DNA of 64,000 nucleotides from Oasisia sp. SBJ-2009 (GCA_964017155.1 OZ024857.1:8677190-8741189), one strand, 5' to 3'; positions 36,301 through 50,711 are shown, counted from the stretch's first letter. Notes: generated from the letters alone by a model not told the origin. A program made the numbers and translations.

Positions 36301-37753
36301 ATCACAAATTAAATGTCATGATATAACATATCTTTGCTGCATTTGTTTTTTTTTGTCAAATGTTAAAAAAAAAATTAATAACTTTTAGATATGGCCTAAC
36401 CATGTGCTATTCAGTATTTCTTTGGGGGGGAATTTATCGGAATATGGAAATCTTGGGTAATACACATATTTTGATTCTGTGCATTCGCATTTTGCATCAT
36501 TTTAAAATGAACACATTTAATCTAACTAGCACATATAAAAAGGAATATTTTGTTAACTTCAGAATGAGCATTTTTATACTGCCACTGACTGTATGCTGAA
36601 GTATGAAAGAGTCAGGAAGACCAATTTGTTTTCAGTGCACAACGGAACCCTAACAATCAGTCCAGTAATTATCCATGCTGATTTGACCAGTAACACTGTA
36701 CACAGAACAACCCATTAAATGTATTCATGATGATAGGCTGCCAACATTCACCTTAGTTAGGCAGTAACTGGTAGTATGTCCCTAGATATGGTTGAAGATG
36801 TGCATTGCAAAAATAAAAAGTGGGCCACAAAACAGACGGGAAGTCGGTGTCGAGTTGGGCCCCAAAACACACAGGAGGTTGTCCATGACACCAGTGGGGG
36901 ATTGAAAGCTACCCCACAACCCTGTTGGTAGCAATACTGTGAAATGCCTTGTGCACAGTTGTACCATCACGGTGCTGTCTACGTGACATTGTGTACTGGC
37001 CTCCCTTGTCTCACAAGTGCCAAATGGGTCTCAATCGTTGCTGATCTCATTGACCCTGTCACGTGACCAGTCACGTGATCACTCTAAATGTTAGCCTAAG
37101 TCTATTTGAACATTCTGCACAGTCCATTGCTATGGCACTCACATCCACCGCGCTGTTGTACCATTAATACGACATGCATAGAAGTCTCACTGAGTCACAT
37201 ATAAACGTGTAGCACCATTTTCTTAATCGGACTGGTCATCTGAATCAGTCACCTGTTAACCAATACTCCCATACTGGTCATCTGAAACTAAATGTTTTGT
37301 AGAAGTAGCTTTATCGCAGCATGACAATTTCTAAACTTTTAAAATATCACATTTACGTTGAAACTAGCAATGTTTGTCACTAAACTAAGAAGCACCAGTA
37401 CAATACGTCTAGGTCAAGACGACCACTGTTTTAGAATCATTATCAACATTGTATTAACTAATCGCAACAATTTTTTTAACTGCGCAATCGTCCCTGATTC
37501 AACAATATCAAATATTTCTCCAACATCTTGTGTAGAATGAACGACAATGTTTACGTTTCCATAACGATGACCTGTGTTTTGAGGGACCGACTCAGAACCG
37601 GCTGAAACGACCCCCGAAGTAGCGATGCTTGTAACACCTGAACACTTACACTGGCACTTACAGTGCCCCACGTGGGCACTCGCAAAAGGGAATATCTCCA
37701 CGGCGCAAAACAACAAAGTTGACACAGTTCAGGTAGATCACTCGGAACGTGCC

Positions 37754-38161
37754 TCACTTGAGCGCTGCTGAGATTTTCTTGAACGGGTTCGACAGCGACT
37801 TCTTTGGGTTCTTGAGCGCGTTCGGTTTGACGGCTTTACGCGAATGAGTCACCACCTTCGGTGGAACCGTCTTATTGGTGCCGTTTGGCCTACTAGAGGG
37901 CGGCACTGAGTTCGCGGTCACCGGCGGCGGCGTTATCCCAGGAAGCGTGACCTTGCCGGTGCGCGACAGAGGTCGTTGGAGTGAGGTGGGACGTTTTGGT
38001 TGAGGCTCCTGAGGTTTCTTCTCGTACGGGTTCTGTAGGATCGTGGGGGAGGTCTCGATGACACGCACCAAGAGGTTGTCCAGGTAATTCTCCATCTCCT
38101 TTATGTACGCTTCCTTCTTCTCCAGCTGGGACTTCTGCGTGTACGCCATGCGGATGAGGTC
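37754..38161 (-). CDS. RAB11FIP: Rab11-FIP exon M (Rab11-binding domain and C-terminal tail)
   Basis: The terminal coding exon, 135 residues, stop TGA at 37756-37754. DLIRMAYTQKSQLEKKEAYI, then KEMENYLDNLLVRVIETSP is the FIP-RBD; the YLDNLLVR core corresponds to the Tyr-Ile-Asp region that contacts Rab11. A Pro-rich, then Lys-rich, tail of about 85 residues follows, ending SNPFKKISAALK. The acceptor (cgtgtttcag) lies inside the last copy of a 24-bp minisatellite. Confidence 0.97.
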   Translation of the reverse strand, partial: DLIRMAYTQKSQLEKKEAYIKEMENYLDNLLVRVIETSPTILQNPYEKKPQEPQPKRPTSLQRPLSRTGKVTLPGITPPPVTANSVPPSSRPNGTNKTVPPKVVTHSRKAVKPNALKNPKKSLSNPFKKISAALK

Positions 38162-41100
38162 CTGAAACACGACACATCCGGATCATTGAAACACGACACA
38201 TCCGGATCATTGAAACACGACACATCCGGATCATTGAAACACGACACATCCGGATCATTGAAACATGACACATCCGGATCATTGAAACACGACACATCCG
38301 GATCATTGAAACACAACACATCCAGATCACTGAAACACGACACATCCGGCTTATTGAAACACGACACATCCGGATCATGAAACTGGACTTCTGAACTGAA
38401 TATTCAAACCACGCAGTCGTTAAAGCAACATGGTCCATTTGTGGCTTTTAATTTTTATTGCAAAATCATGTTATACGGTATAACTTATACCTATTATAGC
38501 GTAGACTGTCAAAATATGTTTTCATGTACCATTTAGAGGCTGAAAATAAACGCAGTAAGGGGTGCTTAACTCTGTTTACACATTGACCACAAGGCGTTTT
38601 CGAAACCATTAAATTAACCTCATGGATCCTGAAACACCATGTATCGTGCTAGTGTGTACAATAATCGCTAGATGTCACTAGTTTTTCGTGGAAACTTCAT
38701 CAAATTATACCCAGATGTAGACAGGAGATTTCCCGACAGTTTGACACAAAGTTTACATATATCTATCAAGAAAAGCGGTACTTTCTAGCAAAACTGATTT
38801 TCATATATATATATATATATATATTGTCGGCCATCTTGGATTTATAATATGTGTAAATTATATTAATTAGTTTCAGTTAGTCATACAACAATGATGTGTA
38901 CATACACTTTTATATAATTGTGATGAACAGTTTTTATGATACAGTTCATTATGTGAACCCAAGTCTGGTCATATTGTTGAGGCCCTCAGAAACTCAGGGC
39001 TTAAGAGGTTAACTGTGCATCCGAGTCAGGTTGAACTATCATCGGGATCTGGACATGAGACATTACATCATAATGACAACACGAAACAGTACATCTGAAA
39101 CTGATCCCAAAATACTACATCTGGATTGGATCATGAGATGCTGAACGTTGATCACCGTGAGCCAACACCTGAATCAGATCCAGGATGTTTAGATACATCC
39201 GGATCGGATGATAAATGCTCCCTTTCTGTTGTTCTAGAAACATTTCTGATTCAGAGAGTCAGGATCACGTGAGCTAGTGCCTGATTCACCCCCTCAAACG
39301 CCAAGACATTGCACCCTGATTCACCCCCTTACACAATACAAGACATTGTCACACTGTTAGAAATGTCTTTGAAGAGACATTTTAACATTTTATGAGCACC
39401 AACAGTTGGTGTCGTGCACTGAATGACAGTCACTCACAGCACCTGTCTTTGTGTGGTTTTGAAACTGGTAGTTTTTATTCAGCTGAATCACACAATATAT
39501 CACATCGTCAACTGACTTTATCTAAGGTTTCATGTCAAGTAAACATCACTGAATCTAGAACTGATATTTTAGTGCCTTATCTGCACAGTCTTAAGGACAT
39601 AAAATTAAATCGTTTAGGATGGTCGTTCACAAAGTCTAAAGATACAGCCTCTATTACGCAGATGGGCCCTGTTTGATTATTACAGGTTAAACAAATTGCA
39701 ACACTTTCAGACTGTCACACTGAAAATGGTAAAATGGTCTCTTAATAGCACATTAATTTAATTTAATTATTAAAACATGCATTTGGAGCTTAAATATTTT
39801 AAACTGTGTCCTGTACAAACCCGTACAGTATTTGGCACTGTGATATGTGTGTGGTCTCACCTCTCTGGTCATAGTCTTGTACTGGTCAAGTATCTCAGCC
39901 GGTAGTAATGACCGCTGGTCATCGGCTGCAGATGGTTTGTAGTCGCCCACCTCGTAGAGGTCAGCATCGGCCGAGTTCATGATCTCCTTGACCCCATAAC
40001 GCAGCGAGGATCTCCGCTCATCTGTGGAGGGAACTTACATTATAAAATAAAAAAGGTAAGTTCTTGTATAGCGCAGTATCCAGTCCTCAGGATTGTTCAA
40101 AGCGCTTTAGACTTTACTTCCCTGACAGACCTGTTCACTCAGACAGCATCTCGGCTTCTCTGGGAAGCATCCAGCCATATGCTGCAATTATGCGCGAAGG
40201 CTGCCCGTACACATATCCATCACTGTCTATAGCCAGGTACTCATTCATACAGCCGAGTGAACTGGAGCAATGTAGAGTAAAAAACGTGCCCTAGGTTTTA
40301 ATACTGCAGCACAGGATTCGAACCCAGGTCCTCTTAGTCGAGTCTGAAGTTTTACCCCTGAACCACAGTGCTCTTTGTGTGTGTGCATGTATGTAAGTGT
40401 GTGTGTGCTTGCATGCATGCCTGTGACTGTGTGCCTGCTTGCATCTGTGTGACTATGTGTATATGTTGGCATGCATGCGTGCATGTTTATGTATAATATA
40501 AAGGACAAAAAAACACATGCCTGACAACTCTAAAATGGCAATCTAAACTGTACTGTTTTTCCTCATCCAATTGAGAACATCATATATAAATATCCTACTT
40601 TGTATTTCCCATGCCATTCTCAGCAAAGTAACTATCAACGTATTCAGTGGCCAGACGCAGTTTCCTTTGGCATCAGTCAGTAATAATAATAATAATATAA
40701 TAAGAACATTTATAAAGCGCCATAAATCTAGAAATATGTATTCGGAGGCGCTGTACATGAGTATGTATACATGTGTCGTAGAATTATAATATTAAGTTTG
40801 TTAAGGTAAATAAAACACCTAAAATATGTATAAAAAGTAATAGTAATAAATAATAAGATAAATAAGTGAGCTAAAGAAATTTTTAAAAATAAATGGTGTA
40901 TTGATAATAAAATAATGAGTATGACATTTTGTAAAATTAATGTAAAACAAGTACAAGATAATAAATAGGTAAAAATTAAATAAAAATTAAATAAACTGAC
41001 AGGTGTCTACACTTCATACACAGCTCGGAATAGGTGGGTTTTCAATAGTCTTTTAAAAGTCACTAGGCAACAGGTTTTCTTCATCTCAGCAGGGAGAGAG

Positions 41101-44100
41101 TTCCACAGTCGTGGACCAGCTACTGAGAACAGACACATCATTCATGTTATCCTCCAAACAGACACTGCTAACACACTGACATCATTAATGGGGTTGATGC
41201 CAGAAGAACGTAGACTTCAAAGTAACCCTTGAGGTGGCCCCCCCCCCTCAGACTCACCCTTGTCCCCCTTTGAGCCAATACTGAGGCGACGGAAGTCAAT
41301 GGGTCCTTCAATGATGGAGGACGTCGGTCGACTGTTGCTGCGCACTATCACAGGCAGGTCTGCACTGTCAGTCTCCGACACGTCGTCTGAGATCACGTCC
41401 GACTTCCTGCTCGAAGTTCGTGCTTTGTTCGCTGCATTCTGCTGCTCAATGTTGCTGCTCCAAACCTCCTTCTCCGACAGCTCGCCAGGTGGCGTTGTCT
41501 CCTCCGGGAGAATGTTGAGTGATCCGGTCGGCTCACCTGCGGGGAATGGCACACCAGTGTTTATCATCGTGAGTGTAAAACGTTTCAATTTAAACAGTTA
41601 CCCATAGATTTACGTGACACCTAATTGTCTTTTGTTACTATTTTCCAATTTTATATTACATCTCTTAGTCATTATTTTGAATTACTTTTGTTTCAGACGA
41701 AAGTACCTGAAAACAATTACACAGATGGTGGTGCTAAGTTGTACATTATTGTTTTCGTAATTATTAATTAAAGGAAAACATCCAGAAATCATGGACTTAG
41801 AAAATTCAAGTGCAGTTTCACTGCAGAAACAGAGAAACAAAGAAGAGACCAACCCACAGTAATGTGCTATCTTTGGGGTGTCCTCATTGGTATCAAGGTC
41901 CAAAATCTACTTTCTCTATTTTCACTCATAACCCTTGCAATACTGACATACTTTCTACCAATCTGTAATACAATATACGTTTCTACCAGTTAAGAAAACA
42001 TAGAAACTATGATGACATTGAGCGACCAACCACTACTGCATGTGTCATGGTTAGCAGGAGTGGACTGACGACTACCTCCCGGGTATTAACTGTTTTCTTG
42101 GTTTGTTGTTACTTGTAGTGTCATTAGTTCAGTTGTATACACACCTGTGGAAGGTTTCCTCACAAAGTCATGTGACTGTGTACTGAAACGTCCCCGGCCG
42201 TAGAGACTCCGCTGTCGACAAAAGAGAGACCTCATAAACATTCCGACACACACTAATCGTCAATGATGTCATTAGAGACCTTAACCTGATGTCACGTGTC
42301 AGGCATGTTTAAAGTTGAAAACTGCTGACCTGACATTTGATTGACATTTCATTGTGGACATTTTACTTCAATATTCATACTTGTTATCTAAGGTTGCAAA
42401 TATTGTAATTATGATTAAATGCAATCATATGTTTTATTTAATAATATTTAATTATTGGTTTCAACATAAAATATTTCAGCACTTGTTAATAAAATGTGTG
42501 CTTGATAAATATAAACATTACTGTTCTCAACTTTTACGGTTTAACCCTAAGACCTGTGGATTCCCATGTTTATTAGTTAGCAGGCAGAAGTACACAGGAA
42601 GATTGACCCTTCAATATAACTGTCTACACTGTATGCTCTTTAACAAGGTTGCCATACAAATGCTCCTGGTGGCTTGTAACCATGGAAGGCATTGTCTTAT
42701 CAAGCTCACAACAACCCTTCATTTATGTACAACTTACCTGATTATACATGTGCGATTTTATTTTTAAAGATACTCTTTTAGCATTAACACAATCACAAGA
42801 AAACATTTCAGTCATTTATTGTCGTTTGCAAGATGTGTAGAAGGGAAATTTACTTCTATCCTAAAATACGAATCAATGTTGTATGCAACAATGGTCTCTC
42901 TGCAATGATGATGTTACATTCACTCTCAACATTGTGACTAGACTTCACAGCAGACACACAGCACAGTGAACAAGGATGCAAAAATACACAGTATTCTACA
43001 GGTTACATGCAACAGATATGTTACAGCAATATGCGTTGTCAGTACCCAAGTAGACCAAAGGCGCAACATGCAGCCAGGCCATTCCGTGAACACAGATCAT
43101 AGAACAGATTTGGCTGTTATAAGCAGCTATTAAAGGGAATTGAAACTACCCGGGGTATGTCATTGCCTATGCCCCATAGCTCTGGTGCACCAACCAGTTT
43201 ATTGACAGCTGGAATATTTATTGACTCTGAATACTTTCGTCTTGATGCGCCTCTGAGCTTAGTTTCCAACGATTTTGGTGAAATAGAAGTTTCATTACTA
43301 GCGAGACCCTGACATGTACTGTGCTGTTACACATCAGTTACTACATTGTTGACACACTAGTTACGTCACTGTTGACACGAGTTACTTCTAGTTGACACAT
43401 GAGTTACTTCATTGGTAGAGCGCAGTGGCTCAGCTTTGGACTCTCGACTACGAGAACCCGGGTTCGAATTCTGTGTTGCAGTGTTAAAACCTTGGGCAAG
43501 TTTTTTCACTCTACATTGCTCCAGTTCACTCAGCTGTATAAATGAGTACCTGGCTATAGACAGTGGTGGATGTGTGTATGAGCAGCCTTCGCGCATTAAT
43601 TGTAGCATATGGCTGGATGCTTCCCAAAGATGTCGAGATGGTGTCTAAGTGAACAGGTCTGTCAGTGAAGTAAAGTGTAAAGTGCTTTGAACGGTCCTGA
43701 GGACTGGATACTGCGCTATATAAGAACTTGCCTTTACTTTACTTCATTGTTGACACATTAGTTACTTCACTGTTGAAACATTAGTTACTTCATTGTTGAC
43801 ACATTAGTTACTTCACTGTTGACACACGAGTTACTTCACTGTTGACATGTGGCACAGGCAGCTGCTCTACATCGATTGTCAAGGGTCATTACATCTGCTC
43901 ATTTCCTTGAACAATTATAATTCAGTTTTACCCCCAAGGTTGGGAAAGGCAGGAACACATAGGAACGACACAAGGGAGCAGGCAGGAAGGGGAAGCATGG
44001 ACACCACACCTTACAGCCTTCTACGACCTACACCACTCCTACCAAGCCAGGTAAGTCCAGAGAACAGTCTACCCTGAAAGCCGCACTATGATCCAGCCAC

Positions 44101-47100
44101 CACTGGGTGAACATAAAGAGTGCGTAAGAAAATATAGATTCAGGGTGTAATGTGATTTTCTTTCAAGCACAGTTCAATGGGACAAACTGCACTGTTAGAT
44201 GCAATACTGCATCGGATTTTACATTGGAAATAAATAAATAGCAGTCAGCATAGCTGCTTAGCAGGATGCAGCAATATTGCAAAATTTATTATCAGACTCT
44301 GTCGAAACTTGGGTTATCCACAGTACTACTGTTTCATGTGGTGGGAAAGTTTAAAGAAAATGTGTGGTTAAACTTTTCTTCCAGCCCAAGAAATGCAATA
44401 ATGGCTGGCTATGTAAAATCAAATGACGTCTGCTCCCCGTTCTATGTCACGTCTGTCTGAGTCCATCTAGACAGTCTAGCTGATACAAGGAAGTATCCAA
44501 TCTGTTTATGAGCACCTTTTAATGGATGTCAGTGCTGTTTCTACTATCATAAATAATATCCAATATATAAATCAAAGTCAACTGTCCTATCTGTCATGTG
44601 ACATGGCGACAGGTCACATGTATATTTTGTTGTATATTTTGCTGAAAATATGGTCCAAAAGGGTTTTCCTTACGACAAAAACTCAATACGAGTGACACAT
44701 AAATGCAGGAATGTTTAATTTGAGATATCATGCGGAAGTAGTATTGTAACTGACATATATAACTAAGATATATCATTGATAAACTGCTGGCAAATGTAAA
44801 GTTTGATGAAGGTCACATGGATAACTTTGACCCTGCGATCTGTAAATTCTTCCATAGATTATGTCAGAAGAAAGCACTTCTTTACCCCGCTACCTGGCAG
44901 CATATCACATATAAAAGTGTGTTAGTGCAACAGTGGTGTGTTGTAAGGTACGTGCAGGTACATGAAAGAGTGTTAGTGCAACAGGTGTGTTATCGGTGTG
45001 TTCAGGTGTGAACAGGTGTGTTCAGGTGTGAACAGGTGTGTTCAGGTGTGAACAGGTGTGTTCAGGTGTGAACAAGTGTGTTCAGGTGTGAACAAGTGTG
45101 TTCTAGTGAGGTATGTCACCACCACCACGACTAGTGCCTCGTGCATCTTCCTCGAGGGAATCAAAGCAATTACCTCATCATTGTCTGAGTCGTCTTTCAC
45201 AGGTTCACCTAAATCTACCTCCTTCAAGAAGAACACCACGTGTTACAATAACGCTACCAAAGCTTACGATGACGGCTTATTACACATGCAACAAGACATG
45301 TTGTTTTAGATGACTTTTATCTTAATATCCCATTCCTTGTTTATGTAGACACCGCTAAGAAACAGAACATAAACAGCACTGTCAACACGACACATAATAA
45401 CACAAACCAACGGCTAGTACTTAGTCAACCAAAATAACACACCACATTTGAAACACAATTCCATATTGTGACGTCACAGCATGCGACACACAAATGGTTT
45501 ATTGCAAACTCGATCAACTTCAACGAGATTTGGATCAAATCATGCAGGATAGAGTCATGAAAAAATTAAACAAAATTCTTTCCCATATAGACAACAACTA
45601 TTTTTTTGATGCCTTATATCTTCTACAGTTGCTTCAACACTGCAAATGTCTTTGTGAGTTACTTACGCTGCGTGTGATGCGGCTCGGCTCTGGGACTGGG
45701 GAGACTTGTTTCTTGTCCAGAACGACCTCGGGCGTCTTGCTGGAGTGGAGGTCTAACATCGACTGGGGGAAGAATGGGCCACGTGTGAGTGACAACAACA
45801 CCGCAACAACATCTAATTTACATACAGGTGACAGCTACATCCACCGGTGTAGGACATAGTCAGGCATTTGTCACTTATTCTGAATTACTATATACGTGTC
45901 TCTAGTTTAAATGGCTACAAATTGGCTCTAAATGACTACATACTTGTGTTGCACTTGGTTTATCTGGTACACACTTGCTCTGTGTAACTACACACTTGGT
46001 TTATCTGGTACACACTTGCTCTGTGTAACTACACACTTGGTTTATCTGGTACACACTTGCTCTGTGTAACTACACACTTGGTTTATCTGGTACACACTTG
46101 CTCTGTGTAACTACACACTTGGTTTATCTGGTACACACTTGCTTTGTGTAACTACACACTTGGTTTATCTGGTACACACTTGCTTTGTGTAACTACACAC
46201 TTGGTTTATCTGGTACACACTTGCTCTGTGTAACTACACACTTGGTTTATCTGGTACACACTTGCTTTGTGTAACTACACACTTGGTTTATCTGGTACAC
46301 ACTTGCTCTGTGTAACTACACACTTGGTTTATCTGGTACACACTTGCTTTGTGTAACTACACACTTGGTTTATCTGGTACACACTTGCTTTTTTTAACTA
46401 CACACTTGGTTTATCTGGTACACACTTGCTCTGTGTAACTACACACTTGGTTTATCTGGTACACATTTGCTCTGTGTGACAATACTCTTGGTCCATGTGA
46501 CAACACATTTGTTCTGTATAATTAGAAAGTTGCTCTATGTGATTATACGCTTTCTCTGTGTGAATACACATTTGTTCTGTGTAGAACAAATTTAGAAGTA
46601 AAAAGTAAGAAAGTAAACCAAAAAGTACTTTGTTACAAGTAAAAGTAATTCCCCAAAAATGTACTTCATTACAAGTAGATTTCAAAATAAACTACTTAAG
46701 TAATGTAACGAAGTAAATGTACTTCGTTACATCACACCACTGAGTATACACATACAAGTTAATACTGTGAACCTCTCACTGACTGGAGTATCCCTTTAAA
46801 GGGGCACTGTGTAGGATTGAACCATCCACGCGAAACGGCAAAATTTGGCCGACCCGCGAGGAGGCAGCACCGTCAGTACCTAAAAATATCTTGTTGACGT
46901 TGACGATGTTGCGCAGCCGAGTGGTGGACAAAACTGCGACAACTGACAAGACAAGCGTGCCGCGTGATAACTGTTGTTGCTATTTTTTAACTCATGGCTT
47001 TTAAAAGTGATCCTGGACAGTGCAGTTGTGGAAACATCTGTAATAGATTGGAAATGAGAGGCGTGTGTCCGGTTTGATTCAAATTCAACAAGATATTTTT

Positions 47101-50100
47101 AGGTACTGACGGTGCTGCCTCCTCGCGGGTCGGCCAAATGTTGCTGTTTCGCGTGGAAGGTTCAATCCCATACAGTGCCTCTTTAACAATACTGTTCAGT
47201 GTGCCTCTGTTTTTCACACTCAAAGTACCCTACATGTAGACCTACATGAGCAACGTGCTGAGACCCCAGGGAGGTGGTGCGGCAGTGCAGGGCCGAGGGG
47301 GGCAGGGGGGCCACCTCCTCACCCCGCTCAGAAGGCTCCTCCTTCAGCGGGTTAAACTAAAGATAACAAAACATAATCAGGCCGTGCTCAACAGAGGGCG
47401 CCACGGGTGACATGCAGGCGAGCAACAACCAAATTTAACATGAAATTTTATTAACGAAAAGAATGAAGCTGAAAGAAAATAAATTATTAAAACGGAAATT
47501 ATGAAATAAACAACAAAATAATTGTATATAATTAGGTAGATAGTAAATTATGTGTATCCTTTGTCCATATTCAACATATACAGCTACAACAATATTTTGG
47601 CATTTGGCACAATGGAATGTACAATATTCAAATAAAATCAAAATTAGTTCATTGCCTGTCTTAAAACAGTGCATCTTAAAATAGAAAACTCCTCACACTC
47701 TTCTGTTGGCTGCTAATTAAACTGACCATTGAAACTGACTTTGTTAGTAGTGAGTAACTAAGTTAAAATAATGTGAAATCATGGTTACTTTCACCGTTAA
47801 TTTGTTGCCAGGTTACATGCAATGTTAGAGAAGTGAAGCCAAGGTGCACCCGAGTTAAAACTACACCGCTAAATGCAAGAAGTCATCTCAAGTGAGTGAG
47901 TGTGAATAAGGGCTTACAATCAGATGACTAACTTCATTGTAAACATATGCAAAATTATTTTTAAATGTTCTCCAGGTATGAACTGCCAAACCAAATAAGC
48001 TTGTACAAAGTTTTCTTCTCTTTTATCTAAAAAAACCCCCAGGAATTCAGAAGAAAACATAGGAGTAACGTAGAAATACTTTAAAGAAATTTCAGATTGT
48101 TTTGGAAGGCCAACTACTGACTTAAGATGACATAAACCAGCAATTGTTGACTTTAAAAACTAGCAAAAAATAATTTCTCCAATCTGATTATACAATAAAA
48201 ACTTATTGTCCCGGACCGGGAAATTATTTTGCAGCATTCGTCATCATAAAATTACCATAAAATGTGACTGTATCTTCGCAATTATTACCCCAACTGCTGC
48301 CATAATTCATACAAAAATTTCTTTATTTTCACAAAATATGCAAATATTGCAAAACATGAAAATGCAGCAATGGATAAGCAACGAAATTACTACATCTAAA
48401 AAACAAAACCACAAAGCACACTCAGTGAGGGTGAGCGAAGTCACCGAAGAGTCGCTAGGCGCGTTGCCATGGAAACGTACGCGGAGTGGCAGTGAGAGGG
48501 TGGAGCGCGAGTGAGAAAGGCGACTGATGCGGGCGGGGCGCGTGTACCGGGGCGGTCGCACCGGAGGGGTGGGGGGCACAGACTAGGGAGACAAACAGGG
48601 ATTAGTGACAAGGGTTGTTCCCGACACCTGCATTTAGTCACCCCGTGTCACTGGGGCACATTTCACCGACGTTATTGGGAGGATATAATGGCCTGGTTTT
48701 GTTCCTTAAAATCACTTTCGCTCTAACGTTGCTCTCGTGTAATGAAAAGTGTCACCACCAGGTTGCGCCACTGTGCATCTTTGACGGTGTATTCGGTGGC
48801 ATGGTATTTTGAAAACTCTTGTTAAACTTAATAATGAATGTTTGTTTTGAATGGTATATTTTCAAGAGATGGTCCCAGGTCAAATGGTCCAGGGAGTATT
48901 CAACATTTCAGGAATTTTTTCAATTTCGTCAAATAATTTTTATTTTTTTATTTAGACACGCAGGTTTGCTTAGATTGTCTTGAATTTTGCATGAATATGA
49001 ATAAGGCATGACCAATTTGGCCAGAAGCCATTTGTTTTAAATATTCCAGGGGATGGCAGCCAATTGCCATGGTACTGTGGAAGAATATCATAACTGCTAT
49101 AAATTTAAGGTCTGAATGGACAAACCCTTATATCAAAATTTATGTATCTAAATTTGCACTGACAAAATGGGTTGTAAACTGTTCAAAAGTGGTCTAAAGG
49201 CAGGTGTTGGCAACATAAATGAAGTTAAACTAATGTTCAAGCTCCCAAATCACAATTTCTCAAAACACAATTTGTACATAATATACATAATTCTTGTAGG
49301 TATTGTACAATCTGCCAGCCACTTTCTTCATCCCATCCTTATGTGCCATATGGCCCTTGTTTCACAGTTTATAGTAACTCACATTGGCTTCACAAAAGGA
49401 AAGTAATTAACATTTTCTTACAGAAACAAAGTGTTTTGTTTGTCATCGTTTGATTTGAGAGCTTGATTGGAAAGGTAAAACGAAAAACACGAAATTAAAG
49501 TACACCAAATAAAACAAGTTTTGTGAAAGCTGCCGCTGAATTTCTAATTGGGAGTTTTGACAATTTTGTGAATAACATTCTCTGATCTGAAGTTTTACAT
49601 TCATGTGTACATCCGCTATCAGAAATAGACGTTTAGTCAGTGTGCCCTCATTCCCCATGTTCAGGCACCGTTTTTGTACTGGAAAATCGATGGTAAGTCT
49701 ACATTAGCCTTAACTGAAGTACAGGTTGGTTTTATTTGAAGGTGGTTTGTATAAAACAATCTGGTTAGATATGTGGACATCTCTATAATTTATAATAGCA
49801 GGCAACTTTCACACTACAACAGATCAGCTCTACCATCTGGTCGCACGAGTCCACAAAATCCCAAAACATTTTCCCCAATACGTTGGGCATTGGTCATTAA
49901 CACACATCATCAGGGAATGAGTGCTAGTGGTGCCACCTAGCAGGGGAACGTGATAATGTAAATTTACACCAGATGTCATTTTTGATAAAAAAAAATTGTC
50001 AAAATACCCAATTTTTATTGAGGGCAAAGGGGTGAGTCCCCAAGTAACGTTTTTTTGACTTTGCAACCTCTTGCGACCAGCTGTGACGCGGTATCCCAAG

Positions 50101-50711
50101 TGAACAGACTTATTAAAGAGGTGGGTCCAGTGCAAAAAATAAACCCAAATTAAAACGAGAATTTAAGTCATACAGCCTGATGAAAACATAAATGAAATAA
50201 GAAATTTAGGAACACAAGTATTCAGCATTCACTTGAGCTCTTTTGTTAGTTTTACTAAAAATGAGTAAGGTTTGTCATTGTACCGTTTTGTCAGTGATCT
50301 GTTACCCCAGAATGAAACAATCTGGATATAAAACTCAGTCATTTCAGTGATGTGTTTCAGAAGAAAAAATTATAACCTAATTTAGAAATTTCTCACACCA
50401 GACCCAAGGTAAGACATCTACAAGGTCGTTCAAGGTCACACAGTTGTCAGTGGAGCAACATTTTGTCAGTAAAAGTGGAAGATGCAGCCCTGAAAATGTT
50501 ATGTTCCGCAGACAAATGTGCTCGAGTAGAACCGACAGAATAATGTGACAAGTGTTAGACACTAAAGGGTTATTTCTAAGGTCAGTGGCTGTGTGAGAGA
50601 GACAACCAGGTTGTCATATAAGGTCAGCAATGAAATAAATAACTCAAGATATGTATCTAACTTATATAGCTAAATATATACTGGGGTAGTTATATATCAG
50701 GAAAATAAATT

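Larger units (their letters stand above)
29620..37753. other. Intergenic region between NUPR1 (+) and Rab11-FIP (-)
   Basis: Tail-to-tail spacer. I see no supported coding exon on either strand; the ORFs present are short, unrelated to known families and lack splice context. It contains a short (GGGGT)n run (32207-32226), a TA/TG microsatellite (32497-32541) and the possible non-coding exon at 32735. The FIP 3' UTR must start just left of 37754. Minus-strand AATAAA signals occur near 36077 and 33797, but the end is not determined. Confidence 0.5.
42212..45173. other. FIP intron between exons I and J
   Basis: 3 kb, non-coding. Contains the SINE-interrupted minisatellite and a 20-bp repeat next to exon I (44996-45105). 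ORFs at 42354 and 43847 have no family match. Confidence 0.5.

Noticed and set aside
38162..38378. CRISPR-like regular 24-bp repeats (also 50912-51327 and 18560-19490)
   Set aside because: Units are head-to-tail with no unique spacers, and the DNA is eukaryotic.
37893..38438. 181-codon minus ORF with MIRMCRVS repeats running into exon M
   Set aside because: It uses a different frame from the FIP-RBD; the exon frame has TGA in every repeat unit.
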